NCBI RefSeq assembly: GCF_024714475.1
Contig: NZ_JAMZMI010000003.1
Location: 434,001 to 498,000 of the forward strand
DNA from: Marinoscillum sp. MHG1-6
GTDB lineage: Bacteria; Bacteroidota; Bacteroidia; Cytophagales; Cyclobacteriaceae
Length of the DNA: 64,000 bases
Direction: 5' to 3'
Shown: positions 54,480-63,769 of the stretch, piece by piece
Layout: the number at the start of each line of letters is the position of its first letter
Numbering within the stretch: the stretch's first letter is position 1
Made by a program: the position numbers and the translations under genes
Notes under the pieces: model-generated
What the model was told of the DNA's origin: nothing
Databases searched by the model: none
The model's input: only the letters and a program-made list of their open reading frames with translations

Positions 54480-55522
54480 CTGAGCTTCAGGTTGCCATAA
54501 CTGGAAGTCACCCTAATATTCTTATTTGAATCCCCCCCGTTGATATATCCTTTATACTCTTTGGCAGTATCTTCAACACCACGGTAGTAGAAGTCTATGT
54601 CCACATCACCATAATCCATATCAGCATAGCTAAATTCCGCATAAATATTAGCCGAAAGGCCTTGTTCGAGGGCGATTTCATAACGGCTAAACTGCCCGGA
54701 AACTTCAAGCTCAGTAAAGGTTTTTTTGAGCTTCTTGATAGAGAACTTTGACAGGTAATTGCCTTCCAATTCAAGCGCGCCATCAAGCTCCTGGATAGAT
54801 ATCTCCGAAAAATGCCCTTCAAATACACCCTTATCTAATCTTCCGATCTGTATTTCACCGTATTTCATTTCCAAATCCAATTGACCCAAAACTTCCATTT
54901 CAGATTTAGAAAATTTTTGTTCTAATGAGAGGTTTTTGGCAGAGGTAAGAAACAAATCCGAATAGCTCACCTCCATTTCCGCTTCAACGAGTGCTCCAAT
55001 TTCCGCATCTCCGAAAGACAGGTCCAACTCAAATGGTCCCTCCGCCCCTAGAGATTTCAGACTGCCGTATGAGAGTTCAATCTCTGAAGGTCCAATCCGC
55101 TTCGGCAGGAAAATATTTCCAAATTCATTTTCGACCTCCAATGGGTTCTTTGGGTTCATATAAATGGTATAGTTGATCTCAAAACTTTCATTGTCATGGG
55201 TAGAACCATCAATGTCAGTTTCAAATTCAATCTCTCCACTTGACTCATCAATAGCTACATTGATCTTATTCAATAACTTTTGTGCCTGTTCATCATTCCT
55301 TCCCCGGGCGATGATTTCAATCTTGACATCCAATTCCTTTTTGTCCCAACTTTCGATATGAACTTTACCAAACTGATTACTGACACCTACCAGCACATTA
55401 GTGTTAATGGAGTACTGTTTATGTATTTCCTTCTTTTTCTCCGTGAAATTAATGGACGCCGTAGCTGGCCAAAGGACCAAGAGAGCTACCATCAACACAC
55501 TACATTTCAATATTGTTTTCAT
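54473..55522 (-). CDS. Putative exported adhesin-like protein (DUF4097-like)
   Basis: A 349-residue exported protein starting MKTILKCSVLMVALLVLWPA (signal peptide, cleavage near ATA-S), then many short, repetitive beta strands (FGKVHIESWDKKELDVKI, LEVENEFGNIFLP, SYGSLKSLGAEGPFEL) typical of DUF4097/putative adhesin beta-solenoids. An alternative upstream ATG at 55546 is possible. It overlaps the anti-sigma-like gene by 23 nt and is the last gene of the ECF operon. Role in surface structure or envelope stress is inferred from context. Confidence 0.75.
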   Translation of the reverse strand: MKTILKCSVLMVALLVLWPATASINFTEKKKEIHKQYSINTNVLVGVSNQFGKVHIESWDKKELDVKIEIIARGRNDEQAQKLLNKINVAIDESSGEIEFETDIDGSTHDNESFEINYTIYMNPKNPLEVENEFGNIFLPKRIGPSEIELSYGSLKSLGAEGPFELDLSFGDAEIGALVEAEMEVSYSDLFLTSAKNLSLEQKFSKSEMEVLGQLDLEMKYGEIQIGRLDKGVFEGHFSEISIQELDGALELEGNYLSKFSIKKLKKTFTELEVSGQFSRYEIALEQGLSANIYAEFSYADMDYGDVDIDFYYRGVEDTAKEYKGYINGGDSNKNIRVTSSYGNLKLSQ

Positions 55523-56027
55523 CGATCGAATGTCTTTTGCTTTCACTTAATATCTTGATTTGATCATTTAGTATCCGGATGCGCATTCTCAGGTTTTGAA
55601 TCATCGCATCCTTCACCTGATCATTATTCATTTTTCCAAAATAGTCTTTCTTCAACTCCTGATAATAACCATCCAGATATTGCTCTTCCACCAGCAAGTC
55701 ATAATTCTTATCCTTTATCCCCAGGTCACTTAATTCCTTTTTCTTTTGATTGATTTGATGAAAATAGTAGCTCTCTGCTTCATAAAACTCTTGCTTTGCA
55801 ATTGTTTCCTCTGAAGTCCCCATATCCATCTGCCTTTCAATTACCAAAGCAATTGTTGAGGCTAAGAATACGACTGCAGCCACCTTCCAAATCCAGCTTC
55901 TATCTGTACCTGTCCGTTCTACAGGATTAAGATTCTTTTTAATGGAACCCCAAAGGTTTTCGGAAGGATCGAGATCATCAAACTCTTGTCTGTGATCAAT
56001 TACATATTTTTCCAGTAAATCACCCAT
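55500..56027 (-). CDS. Putative anti-sigma factor-like membrane protein
   Basis: A 175-residue protein with an N-terminal cytoplasmic stretch (MGDLLEKYVIDHRQEFDDLD, then NLWGSIKK), one membrane helix (about 44-62, SWIWKVAAVVFLASTIALVI), and a long helical C-terminus facing outside. Its start overlaps the end of the ECF sigma gene by 8 nt. Position and topology suggest an anti-sigma factor, although no ZAS zinc motif is seen. Confidence 0.7.
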   Translation of the reverse strand: MGDLLEKYVIDHRQEFDDLDPSENLWGSIKKNLNPVERTGTDRSWIWKVAAVVFLASTIALVIERQMDMGTSEETIAKQEFYEAESYYFHQINQKKKELSDLGIKDKNYDLLVEEQYLDGYYQELKKDYFGKMNNDQVKDAMIQNLRMRIRILNDQIKILSESKRHSIDENNIEM

Positions 56028-56580
56028 AGCTCATTTTTGACTTTAGTAATTCCTTTAATTTGTCTTTTGCTCGTTTGTATTGTGTTTTAGATGTGGACTC
56101 ACTGATATTCAGGATTTCACTTATCTCCTTGTGATCATATCCTTCGAACAAGTAAAGCGTCAATACACTTCGGAAGCCATCAGGCAAATTCAGTACAGCC
56201 TCCTTCACATTCGCAACCTCCAGTTCCATACTCACTTCATCCAAAGGATCATCGTCCACAATCATTGGTTCTTCTTCCACCTCTGAAAAGAACAGTTGTC
56301 GTTGCATATTTCTTAGATGAGTAAGAGCCCGATTAACCACGACCCTTTTCAGCCATGCTCCAAAAGCAGCTTCCTCGCGATATGAATCAATATTTTTAAA
56401 CGCACTTACAAATGATTCCTGCAACACATCCTCGGCATCCGCACGTGTACCCACTATCCTAAAGGCTGTGTTTAGCATTGCCTTTGAATACAACCTGTAA
56501 ATTTCATATTGGGCCTTTGCATCCTGCCTTCGGCACCCTAAAATCAGGTCAGTGTGAATATTTAGTGACGGTCGCTCCAA
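56020..56580 (-). CDS. ECF-type RNA polymerase sigma factor
   Basis: A 186-residue sigma-70 family ECF factor. Region 2 (about 12-85) has YEIYRLYSKAMLNTAFRIV, EDVLQESFVSAFKNID and FGAWLKRVVVNRAL; region 4 (about 125-180) has LPDGFRSVLTLYLFEGYDHK and ISESTSKTQYKRAKDKLKE. Typical of Bacteroidota ECF sigma factors that are first in operons with anti-sigma and envelope genes. It lies 84 nt after the convergent-facing hybrid sensor gene end, in the same minus-strand direction. Confidence 0.92.
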   Translation of the reverse strand: MERPSLNIHTDLILGCRRQDAKAQYEIYRLYSKAMLNTAFRIVGTRADAEDVLQESFVSAFKNIDSYREEAAFGAWLKRVVVNRALTHLRNMQRQLFFSEVEEEPMIVDDDPLDEVSMELEVANVKEAVLNLPDGFRSVLTLYLFEGYDHKEISEILNISESTSKTQYKRAKDKLKELLKSKMSYG

Positions 56581-56664
56581 GTATCAAGTAGTTCAATCTA
56601 AAGACTTGATGAAGCGAGCAGGGTTGCATCTGGGTAAGATATTTCTAGATGAATTTATTAAATG

Positions 56665-59499
56665 CTAGCCATTTAGCACCTCGGCTGGTTTTTTACCAAA
56701 CTTCTTCTCGTACTGCTTATTGAAAGTAGTAACATTTTTTAAACCGATACTCTTTGCTGCTTCAGTTGCATTCTTTACTTTATTTTTTCTGATCAGGTAA
56801 TCAGCATACTTCATCCGTATTTCTGTGATGTATTCGTAAGGCGTCATTCCGGTCATTTTTTTAACCAGTCGATAAACCTGACGTTCACTTGCGGCCATTG
56901 CATCAGCAAGGTCATAAACTGACAGGCTTACATCATCAATTCGATCCATAACCAGTGACTCCAGCTTACCAAGAATCTCTTTTTCGAGCGATTCATGACC
57001 ATTTTTGTCAAACAGCTGGGCAAACGAATCCTTTGAACCCTCCCAGTTCTCCTTACTTTGGAGTAGATTATTAATTCTCAGGATAAGCTCTCGCTTATTA
57101 AATGGCTTTTTGATATAATCATTGACTCCTTTGTCCAGCACCTTCTCCTGATCCTCCTCGGAAATTCGCGCAGAGACCACTAAAACAGGGATCTTTTTGT
57201 AGTCTTCGTTAGCATTTAATGCTTCCAGAAACTCGAAGCCGTCCATCCATGGCATCATGAGATCGGATACTATCAGATTCACTTCGTTGATTTTGATGAT
57301 CTCCAGGGCCTCCAACCCATGAGCAGCTTCCACTATGTGATAATCATCTTCTAAAATCTGTCGAATATGGTATCTAATCTCCGGATGATCGTCAACGATT
57401 AATATAGTTTGCTTCTCAGTTTCTGTTTTTGGCAAACTCACACCAGCATCAATTTCTCCATCCAATTCCGAATACAAATGCCTACGGTCTTTGGTTTGCT
57501 GAAAGAGCTTTTCCTCCTCCACCATTGCCGCATACTTCTCTGTGAGATAAAAGGACATGATGAAATTGGTGCCTTCGCCCACAACACTCTCTACTTCTAT
57601 TTCACCCTCATGGAGATCAACCAGTTCTTTGACTAGCGCGAGCCCTATTCCCAGTCCTTCACGCGAACGGTGCGGACTATTTTTGGCCTGATAAAAACGA
57701 TCAAAAATAAATGGAAGGCTCTCAGGTGAAATACCTTCACCGGAGTCACGAACCTCAATAATCGCTTTCGAAACGTGCTTTCGCAGGACAATAGAGATCT
57801 TTCCGCCTTTATCGGTATGTCTTATAGCATTACTAACGAGGTTATAGAAGATTTTTTCAAACTGCCGGGGGTCCAGACTAATACAATCCTGCCCTGAAAG
57901 ATTATTTTCAAATTCCAGCTTCACACCTTTGTACTCAGCTGTTCCTGAGAACATTTCACTCAGCATTCGCAAGTATGAACCAATCTTCACTACCTCTTTT
58001 TTAAGAACAATTTTGCCCTCTTCCAATTTAGTGAGGTCATTAATCTCATCCGTCAGATAGAGAAGTCGCTTACAGTTTTTCAAACCAATATCAAGGTTCC
58101 GCTTGGAAGCCTGAGATAATATGGTCTCCTCATCCTCTGAAAGCATCTCTATATTACCATAAATCAAACTAAGCGGTGTTCTAAGATCGTGAGATACATT
58201 CGCGAAGAACCTGGACTTAGCCTCGTTAAGCTCTTCCAATTTGGCGGCCTGAGTTTCAATCGTTTCCTTATCGGAAAGAATCTGATCACGCTGCTTACTG
58301 ATCTCCTTATTCAGTTTGGTCCGGATCTGAAGTGCCCGGTAGGAAATGAATATTACAAGTAATAAAAGAAGAAGGCCCAAAATAGTTAAGACGATAATTA
58401 CCCGCTGACGACTGATCATCAATACGTTCAACTCGGCTTGCTGCCTCAAAAATTGATTTTCTGCCTCCTGTTTCTCAATTGTATACTGGTTCTTGAGCTG
58501 TTCTATTTTCCTGATATTTTCTTCACTAAACAACTGTTGATTCAACTCGCTAAACCGTGTGTGATACAAGTAAGCATCTTCATAGTTTGCCTCGCCTGCA
58601 TAGATTTCAGCCAAACTTTCCAACACATTCTTCTCGTCGAACCGGGAAGAAACCTTTCTGGCTATCTCAAGAGCCTTTAAAGCACTTTGTTCCGCTTTTT
58701 TCGTGTTGTTTAGATTAAGATAGATCCTGGCGAGGTTAGCATAGACCTGACAAAGGGCTCTAGGGTTGTCCTCGGCATCAATTCGCTGCAATAGCTCTTC
58801 ATGATAATTCCGCGACTGAACCAAGTCGCCCTTTTTAAGGTAAACATTGGCAAGATCAATTTCAGCAGCAATTTGTCCATAAACGTCTCCCTGTTCTTTT
58901 CGGATATCGATGGCTTGCTGAAAATACAGCTCAGCCTGCCCAAACTCCTCAATACCCATATAAGACCTTCCCAAATTAAGATAGCAATAGGCCACCATCC
59001 GGCGGTTGGCCAGTAGTTGGGCTTGGTCAAGTGCCTGAATGAAATAACGAATCGCTCCCTGAAAATTGGTTTGGAACAGGTAAAGGTTTCCTAAATTAAT
59101 CAGGGAATAACCCATTTGTTCCCTGTCCCCATTGTCTTCGGCCAGGTTAAGCGCCTCAAGGTATTTTTCAAAGGCTTTGGAATAGTTACTCAAATTCCGA
59201 TAAGCAACCCCGATATAATTTGTGGCCTGAATTTTTTGATGGATCAACCCGTGCTCATTCGCAAGTTTTAAAGCACTATTTGCATAGTAGAGGGCTGAGT
59301 CGGGCCTGACGTCTCGAATCGTCCAGGCCAATTCCATATTCAGTGCTATATGGAGTTCATAATTTTCTTCAGAAAGTGTATCGATCACTTTCCTCAAGCT
59401 GTCCATTTCAGCCTTCATTTCTGAATCACCGTCAGAAGCAAACAATGAGAAGCCCAGAAGACATGCGGCAAGGACCAGACTTACTTTTGACATATGCAA
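56665..59499 (-). CDS. Hybrid two-component sensor: TPR, HisKA, receiver and AraC output
   Basis: A 944-residue hybrid signalling protein. Order: signal peptide (MSKVSLVLAACLLGFSLFAS), periplasmic TPR repeats (about 75-340), a membrane helix (about 375-395; RVIIVLTILGLLLLLLVIFI), coiled coil, HisKA (NVSHDLRTPLS, H437), HATPase_c (NLVSNAIRHTDK, DSGEGIS, GLGIGLALVKE), a receiver (VDDHPEIR; D746 in SDLMMPWMDG), and an AraC helix-turn-helix (about 845-944; VYDLADAMAASERQVYRLV, KNVTTFNKQYEKKFGKKP). This one-protein pathway resembles Bacteroidota hybrid two-component systems but has TPRs in place of beta-propellers. An upstream ATG adds two residues. Confidence 0.93.
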   Translation of the reverse strand: MHMSKVSLVLAACLLGFSLFASDGDSEMKAEMDSLRKVIDTLSEENYELHIALNMELAWTIRDVRPDSALYYANSALKLANEHGLIHQKIQATNYIGVAYRNLSNYSKAFEKYLEALNLAEDNGDREQMGYSLINLGNLYLFQTNFQGAIRYFIQALDQAQLLANRRMVAYCYLNLGRSYMGIEEFGQAELYFQQAIDIRKEQGDVYGQIAAEIDLANVYLKKGDLVQSRNYHEELLQRIDAEDNPRALCQVYANLARIYLNLNNTKKAEQSALKALEIARKVSSRFDEKNVLESLAEIYAGEANYEDAYLYHTRFSELNQQLFSEENIRKIEQLKNQYTIEKQEAENQFLRQQAELNVLMISRQRVIIVLTILGLLLLLLVIFISYRALQIRTKLNKEISKQRDQILSDKETIETQAAKLEELNEAKSRFFANVSHDLRTPLSLIYGNIEMLSEDEETILSQASKRNLDIGLKNCKRLLYLTDEINDLTKLEEGKIVLKKEVVKIGSYLRMLSEMFSGTAEYKGVKLEFENNLSGQDCISLDPRQFEKIFYNLVSNAIRHTDKGGKISIVLRKHVSKAIIEVRDSGEGISPESLPFIFDRFYQAKNSPHRSREGLGIGLALVKELVDLHEGEIEVESVVGEGTNFIMSFYLTEKYAAMVEEEKLFQQTKDRRHLYSELDGEIDAGVSLPKTETEKQTILIVDDHPEIRYHIRQILEDDYHIVEAAHGLEALEIIKINEVNLIVSDLMMPWMDGFEFLEALNANEDYKKIPVLVVSARISEEDQEKVLDKGVNDYIKKPFNKRELILRINNLLQSKENWEGSKDSFAQLFDKNGHESLEKEILGKLESLVMDRIDDVSLSVYDLADAMAASERQVYRLVKKMTGMTPYEYITEIRMKYADYLIRKNKVKNATEAAKSIGLKNVTTFNKQYEKKFGKKPAEVLNG

Positions 59500-59583
59500 T
59501 CTTGATAAGCTATGATTGAGAAGGTTAAGTTACCTAAATTCAATATCAGGTGGAAAATCATGTTGAGAATACTTTCTCTATTC

Positions 59584-59614
59584 TTTGGGCATTAGCCAGT
59601 AATCAGTAGCTTTA
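59584..59614 (+). promoter_or_regulatory. Possible promoter for the small lipoprotein gene
   Basis: TTTG at 59584-59587 and TAGCTTTA at 59607-59614, with 19 nt between, fit the Bacteroidota -33/-7 form with one mismatch in the -7 (TAnnTTTG). It would place the transcript start about 20 nt before the ATG at 59640. Confidence 0.45.
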
Positions 59615-59639
59615 TTGTAAACATAAAACCTTCAAGACT

Positions 59640-59843
59640 ATGAAAAGAAACATCTTAATCTTAACCATTGGTATTTTCTTCTGCTCCTGCGGCGGAGGCT
59701 CTTCCAGTCAAGCTGAATCTACAGAATCAGATGAGGAAATCGCAACAGAAATCATCGAAAGCATCGAAGAAGAAAAGGCTGAATTAGCAACTTCAACAGA
59801 AGAAGCAATTAACGAAGTGGACTCATTACTTGAAAACCTATAA
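59640..59843 (+). CDS. Small acidic lipoprotein (67 aa)
   Basis: A 67-residue exported protein: signal sequence with a lipobox-like ending (MKRNILILTIGIFFCSCGGG, Cys at 15 or 17), then a helix rich in E, S and T (AESTESDEEIATEIIESIEE). Unrecognised, probably anchored in the outer membrane or periplasm. Two nt separate it from the next exported protein gene, so they form a two-gene unit. Confidence 0.75.
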   Translation: MKRNILILTIGIFFCSCGGGSSSQAESTESDEEIATEIIESIEEEKAELATSTEEAINEVDSLLENL

Positions 59844-59845
59844 TC

Positions 59846-60436
59846 ATGAAAAAACTATTATTTATACTCGGGATTATGCTCTTCATGGTGATGAGCATCC
59901 CATCAATGGCTCAACCTGGAAAAGACAAGGCCAAGGAAGCTAAAGAAAAAGGAAAAGAAAAGATGGAAGCTGGCAAAGAAAAAGGAGATGATCAATCCGA
60001 AGATGCCAGAATGGAGAAGGATGACGATGATGATGACGACGACGATGATGATGTAGCAGAAAAGAAAGAGAAGAAGGATAAAGAAGACAAAGAGAATAAG
60101 GGCAATGCTTATGGTAAGAACAAAGGAGACATGAGCGGCAAGGAGTTTGGACAGTTGAGGTCAGAGGAATCAAAGTCCAAAGTGAAAGCCAAAGAAGCAG
60201 AGCTTGACGAGGAAATCGAAAGCAGCGAAACGGCTGTGGCCGACAGAGAGGAAAAAATCCGCGTTGCTCGTGAAAGAGTATCTCAACAGAAAGACGCTGG
60301 TGAAATAACAGAGGAAGAGGCTACTGTAAAAGAAGAAGTCATAACCAGAGCGGAGAGAAAACTGGAAGATCTCAAGAAAGAAATTGAAGAGAGAAAAACC
60401 AGAAGGACCCCCGTAGATACGGATATGGAACCGTAA
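59846..60436 (+). CDS. Exported highly charged protein with an 11-Asp tract
   Basis: A 196-residue exported protein: signal peptide MKKLLFILGIMLFMVMSIPS, cleavage near AQ (about residue 23). The rest is low-complexity K/E-rich coiled sequence with an uninterrupted run of 11 Asp (residues 59-69, written with mixed GAT and GAC codons), a GNAYGKNKGDMSGKEFGQ segment and a C-terminal coiled coil (AELDEEIESSETAVADRE). Such tracts may bind divalent cations or minerals. It is co-transcribed with the small lipoprotein gene and followed by a terminator. Confidence 0.75.
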   Translation: MKKLLFILGIMLFMVMSIPSMAQPGKDKAKEAKEKGKEKMEAGKEKGDDQSEDARMEKDDDDDDDDDDDVAEKKEKKDKEDKENKGNAYGKNKGDMSGKEFGQLRSEESKSKVKAKEAELDEEIESSETAVADREEKIRVARERVSQQKDAGEITEEEATVKEEVITRAERKLEDLKKEIEERKTRRTPVDTDMEP

Positions 60437-60458
60437 TTGCGGATCAATGAACTTAATG

Positions 60459-60484
60459 AAAGGGGCCTTTTCGGCCCCTTTTTA
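60459..60484 (+). terminator. Intrinsic terminator after the charged protein gene
   Basis: AAAGGGGCC-TTTTC-GGCCCCTTT stem followed by a T run; 22 nt after the stop. It runs into the end of the opposite-strand aldehyde dehydrogenase gene. Confidence 0.9.
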
Positions 60485-61846
60485 TTTTCTTATATGATAT
60501 GCCTTTGGCTGAGTGAAAGCTCTTATCCCCATATAAGACAAAGTGGCTCCTAAGCCTGAATTTTTCCGGCCGGACCAGGGCACAAAAGGACTCACACGAT
60601 CGCAGCAATTCCAATACACCGTACCCACGTTTACCTTCTCCAGGAGATTATTAGCTCGGGCTTCATTTACTGAAAAAGCTGCTGCTGTAAGACCATATTC
60701 TGTATCATTCATAAGTTCCAGCGCCTCTTCATCAGAAGCAACTTTTTGAATACCGATGATCGGACCAAATGACTCGTCCCTCATCACATCCATGTCATGA
60801 TTTACGTTGGTCAAAATGGTTGGCGCCATGTAATAACCTGATCCTTCCACACGATCACCACCCAAGACTAATTGAGCACCTTTATCAACTGCATCTTTGA
60901 CCTGATCAATAATTACCTGGATCTGCGGCTCTCGGGTAAGCGGACCAATGAATGTATTTTCCTGTAATGGGTCACCCACCATATATCCCTTCACCTCATC
61001 CACAAAATAGCTGACAAACTCATCGTAGATCTTTTCGTGAACATATAATCTCTCCACTGCGCAGCAACTTTGGCCATTATTGTAGAAAGCTCCCTCCGCG
61101 GCATTGGCAGCAGCCACTTTAATATCAGGCACATCATCCATAACATAAAGTGGATCTTTACCACCCAACTCCAACTGAACCGGAACCAATTTTGAAGCAA
61201 CCTCTTTGGCGATATGGACTCCCGTTTTGTAGGAGCCTGTAAAAAAATACCCATCAATGTCCTCCTCCAATAAAAGCTGACCAACATCTCCCTTCCCAAT
61301 GACCACCTCAAACAACCCCTCGGGCAGACCTGCTTCTTCCAGCAAAGTTTTGAATTTCAGCCCAGTCATAGTAGCATACTCGGAAGGTTTGTAGAATACC
61401 CCGTTTCCAGCAACCAGTGCATATAGAAACACATTATAACCAACATTATATGGGAAATTCCAGGCTGAGATATTCGCAATGACGCCAAGGGGTTCATATC
61501 GAATAGACTCCAGCGTACCTCCTTCTTTTACAATTTGTTCCTCGGAAAGCCATTTCTCGGCAATGGACTTCAGGTGAGTAATCCGATTAAGAGAGCCCAT
61601 AACTTCTCCTCTTGCCTGCCTAATGGGTTTACCAGTTTCTGAAGTGAGAATCTGAGCCAGTTCTTCCCGATTTTGCTTGACCAACTCACCAAATTTTTCA
61701 ATAACGGCTAGTCTTTCCTTTACCGTTCTTGTACTCCATACTTTCTGAGTAGCCCTCAGGTGAACTAATTTCTTATGAACGGAGTTAAGGTCATCCTCTT
61801 TTAAATTCTCAATAATTCGTCCGTTTGATGGATTGATGATGTTCAT
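60482..61846 (-). CDS. Aldehyde dehydrogenase
   Basis: A 454-residue NAD(P)-dependent aldehyde dehydrogenase. Start MNIINPSNGRIIENL at the ATG at 61846; the frame is open to 61885 but the alternative adds 13 residues inside the upstream gene. The cofactor loop FFTGSYKTGVHIA, the general base LELGGKDP, the nucleophile Cys in NNGQSCCAVERLYV, and ESFGPIIG are present. The start overlaps the amidotransferase gene by 4 nt, so it belongs to the catabolic operon that begins with the glutamine-synthetase-like gene. It probably oxidises the aldehyde formed by the preceding alcohol dehydrogenase. Confidence 0.93.
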   Translation of the reverse strand: MNIINPSNGRIIENLKEDDLNSVHKKLVHLRATQKVWSTRTVKERLAVIEKFGELVKQNREELAQILTSETGKPIRQARGEVMGSLNRITHLKSIAEKWLSEEQIVKEGGTLESIRYEPLGVIANISAWNFPYNVGYNVFLYALVAGNGVFYKPSEYATMTGLKFKTLLEEAGLPEGLFEVVIGKGDVGQLLLEEDIDGYFFTGSYKTGVHIAKEVASKLVPVQLELGGKDPLYVMDDVPDIKVAAANAAEGAFYNNGQSCCAVERLYVHEKIYDEFVSYFVDEVKGYMVGDPLQENTFIGPLTREPQIQVIIDQVKDAVDKGAQLVLGGDRVEGSGYYMAPTILTNVNHDMDVMRDESFGPIIGIQKVASDEEALELMNDTEYGLTAAAFSVNEARANNLLEKVNVGTVYWNCCDRVSPFVPWSGRKNSGLGATLSYMGIRAFTQPKAYHIRK

Positions 61847-62607
61847 GCTTCTGACTTTAACAACCTGACCTGTCCAAGGAAACAATCATATAAAATATCC
61901 GGATCAATCACTTTTTCACCCAGCGTATGAGAGAACTCCGGATGCCATTGTACTCCCATCACCCACCCTTCTGGTGCCTTGGTGTACCCAATAGCTTCAA
62001 TCACATTATCTTCCGGGCAATGTGCGAGTACCTCAAGATGTTTACCCAATTCCTTAATGGATTGATGATGGACACTATTCACCCTGCCAGCAGTATTATT
62101 ATGATAGATTTTTTGCAGTATTTTTTCTTTGGTGAATTCAATGGCGTGCGAAACATGATCATATTTTTCAGCATTTCGATGTTCAAGGACACCAGGTTGC
62201 TGAGTCGTTGTATCCTGATAGAGTGTACCTCCGAAGTAAACATTCATTAATTGCATCCCCCTACAAATGGCGAAAATGGGCTTGCCACTTTTAACTGCCA
62301 GATCCATCACCTTCAACTCATATTTATCCCTCACGGGATCACCTTTCCACCGACCATTTTCAATGGGTTGTTCGCCAAAAGATTCAGGTGCAACATCAGT
62401 ACCACCCTGGAACACAAATCCATCCATTTCGGCCATGAATTTTTCGAGTAACATATCCTCGACATCCGGGATCAAAAAGGGAAGGACTCCCTCTCTCGAA
62501 AGGTAAACGGCCATGTCATTTTCTAAATAACTCAACGTTTTTGGCGCAAACACCGGTCTTCTGTTATCCGGATACATAAAGCAAGCCGAAACCCCAATCT
62601 TCAACAT
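61843..62607 (-). CDS. Class I glutamine amidotransferase / gamma-glutamyl hydrolase (PuuD-like)
   Basis: A 254-residue peptidase C26-type enzyme. MLKIGVSACFMYPDNRRPVF starts at the ATG at 62607; the frame is open to 62712 but the extra 35 residues overlap the alcohol dehydrogenase gene. The catalytic Cys in FAICRGMQLMNV and the His-Glu in VQWHPEFS are intact, and DPVRDKYELKV and HHQSIKELG follow the PuuD pattern. In putrescine use PuuD hydrolyses gamma-glutamyl-GABA. Here it should release glutamate from a gamma-glutamylated acid formed by the aldehyde dehydrogenase. Confidence 0.88.
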   Translation of the reverse strand: MLKIGVSACFMYPDNRRPVFAPKTLSYLENDMAVYLSREGVLPFLIPDVEDMLLEKFMAEMDGFVFQGGTDVAPESFGEQPIENGRWKGDPVRDKYELKVMDLAVKSGKPIFAICRGMQLMNVYFGGTLYQDTTTQQPGVLEHRNAEKYDHVSHAIEFTKEKILQKIYHNNTAGRVNSVHHQSIKELGKHLEVLAHCPEDNVIEAIGYTKAPEGWVMGVQWHPEFSHTLGEKVIDPDILYDCFLGQVRLLKSEA

Positions 62608-62608
62608 A

Positions 62609-63751
62609 TCAAAATGCCTTTCTGTACAATGCTTTAAAATCTGATTCTGTAACGGGTTTTGGATTGGCAGGGTGACAAAAATCTTCATAGGCCAGCACCG
62701 ATAACGGATCAAGGTGCCTGTCCTCTACCCCTACTTCAGATAATTTAGTTGGAATATTGAGGCGTTCATTCAGCTCGAAAAGAAAGTCCACAAGATGTTC
62801 GCCATTGGAATCAATCACACCCAGAAATTCTGCCATCTTATCAAAGCGGGCCTCAAATCCATCATAGTTAAATTCCATACCATAAGGCAGGTTCACCGCG
62901 TTGGCGAGACCATGATGAGTGTCCAAAAGACTTGACATAGGGTGCGCAAGACTATGAACCACGCCCAAACCTTTCTGGAAGGCTATTCCTCCCATAATAG
63001 ATCCCAACATCATATTAGCCCTTGATTGTTCATCCGGGTGATGGGTCGCTTTTTCAATAGAGTGCGCAATTAACGCCATTCCTTCCAGGGCCACCCCGTC
63101 ACACATTGGATTATAATTTTTGGCTAAATAGGCCTCCATATTGTGGGTGAGTGCGTCCATTCCTGTAGCAGCCGTGATAAATGGCGGCAACTCCATGGTT
63201 AGATTCGGATCGGCAAAAACCCGTTTCGCCATCAGCGTTGGGGAAAAAAGTATTCGCTTCTTTTTAGTTGCATCCTCCGCGATAATCGCGCTCCTACCCA
63301 CCTCGCTCCCAGTACCCGCGGTGGTCGGTACGGTAATAAAATATGGGATCTCCTCGGTAATGTAAGCATCCCCACCGATCAGGTCATCGTAATCAAAAAG
63401 GTCCCTATGGTGATTCACCCTGAGAGCAATAGCTCTCGAAACATCCAGAGCTACCCCACCACCAATACCAACAATACAATCACAATCGCCTTCCTGGTAA
63501 ACCTCACCACCACGAAGCACATCAGAGGCCACCGGATTTTTGTGCATATCAGAGTAAATATCTACTGCCAGACCTGCCTCTTTCAGAGCATCAACAATCT
63601 CCTTAAAAAAATCCAGGGTTTGAACCACCGAATCGGTAACTATCAGAGGATGTCGTAATCCTTTTGAGATGATATGCCCCGGCAATTCATCAATCACCCC
63701 CAGTCCAAATCTTATTGGAGTAGGAAAGTTGAACGTCAAGCGATTATTCAT
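62609..63751 (-). CDS. Iron-containing alcohol dehydrogenase
   Basis: A 380-residue type III (Fe-ADH) alcohol dehydrogenase. NAD-binding GIGGGVALDVSRAIAL, TVPTTAGTGSEVGRSAI, and the metal ligands in DALTHNMEAYL and HSLAHPMSSLLDTHHG are present. It is the second gene of the group and stands where putrescine clusters have an oxidase (PuuB), suggesting the pathway substrate has an alcohol group. It lies 1 nt before the amidotransferase gene. Confidence 0.93.
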   Translation of the reverse strand: MNNRLTFNFPTPIRFGLGVIDELPGHIISKGLRHPLIVTDSVVQTLDFFKEIVDALKEAGLAVDIYSDMHKNPVASDVLRGGEVYQEGDCDCIVGIGGGVALDVSRAIALRVNHHRDLFDYDDLIGGDAYITEEIPYFITVPTTAGTGSEVGRSAIIAEDATKKKRILFSPTLMAKRVFADPNLTMELPPFITAATGMDALTHNMEAYLAKNYNPMCDGVALEGMALIAHSIEKATHHPDEQSRANMMLGSIMGGIAFQKGLGVVHSLAHPMSSLLDTHHGLANAVNLPYGMEFNYDGFEARFDKMAEFLGVIDSNGEHLVDFLFELNERLNIPTKLSEVGVEDRHLDPLSVLAYEDFCHPANPKPVTESDFKALYRKAF

Positions 63752-63769
63752 TCAAACAAGAACAAATGA

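Noticed and set aside
59940-60173. Antisense frame with His/Arg-rich repeats
   Set aside because: It is the complement of the Asp tract and K/E-rich region of the exported protein gene.
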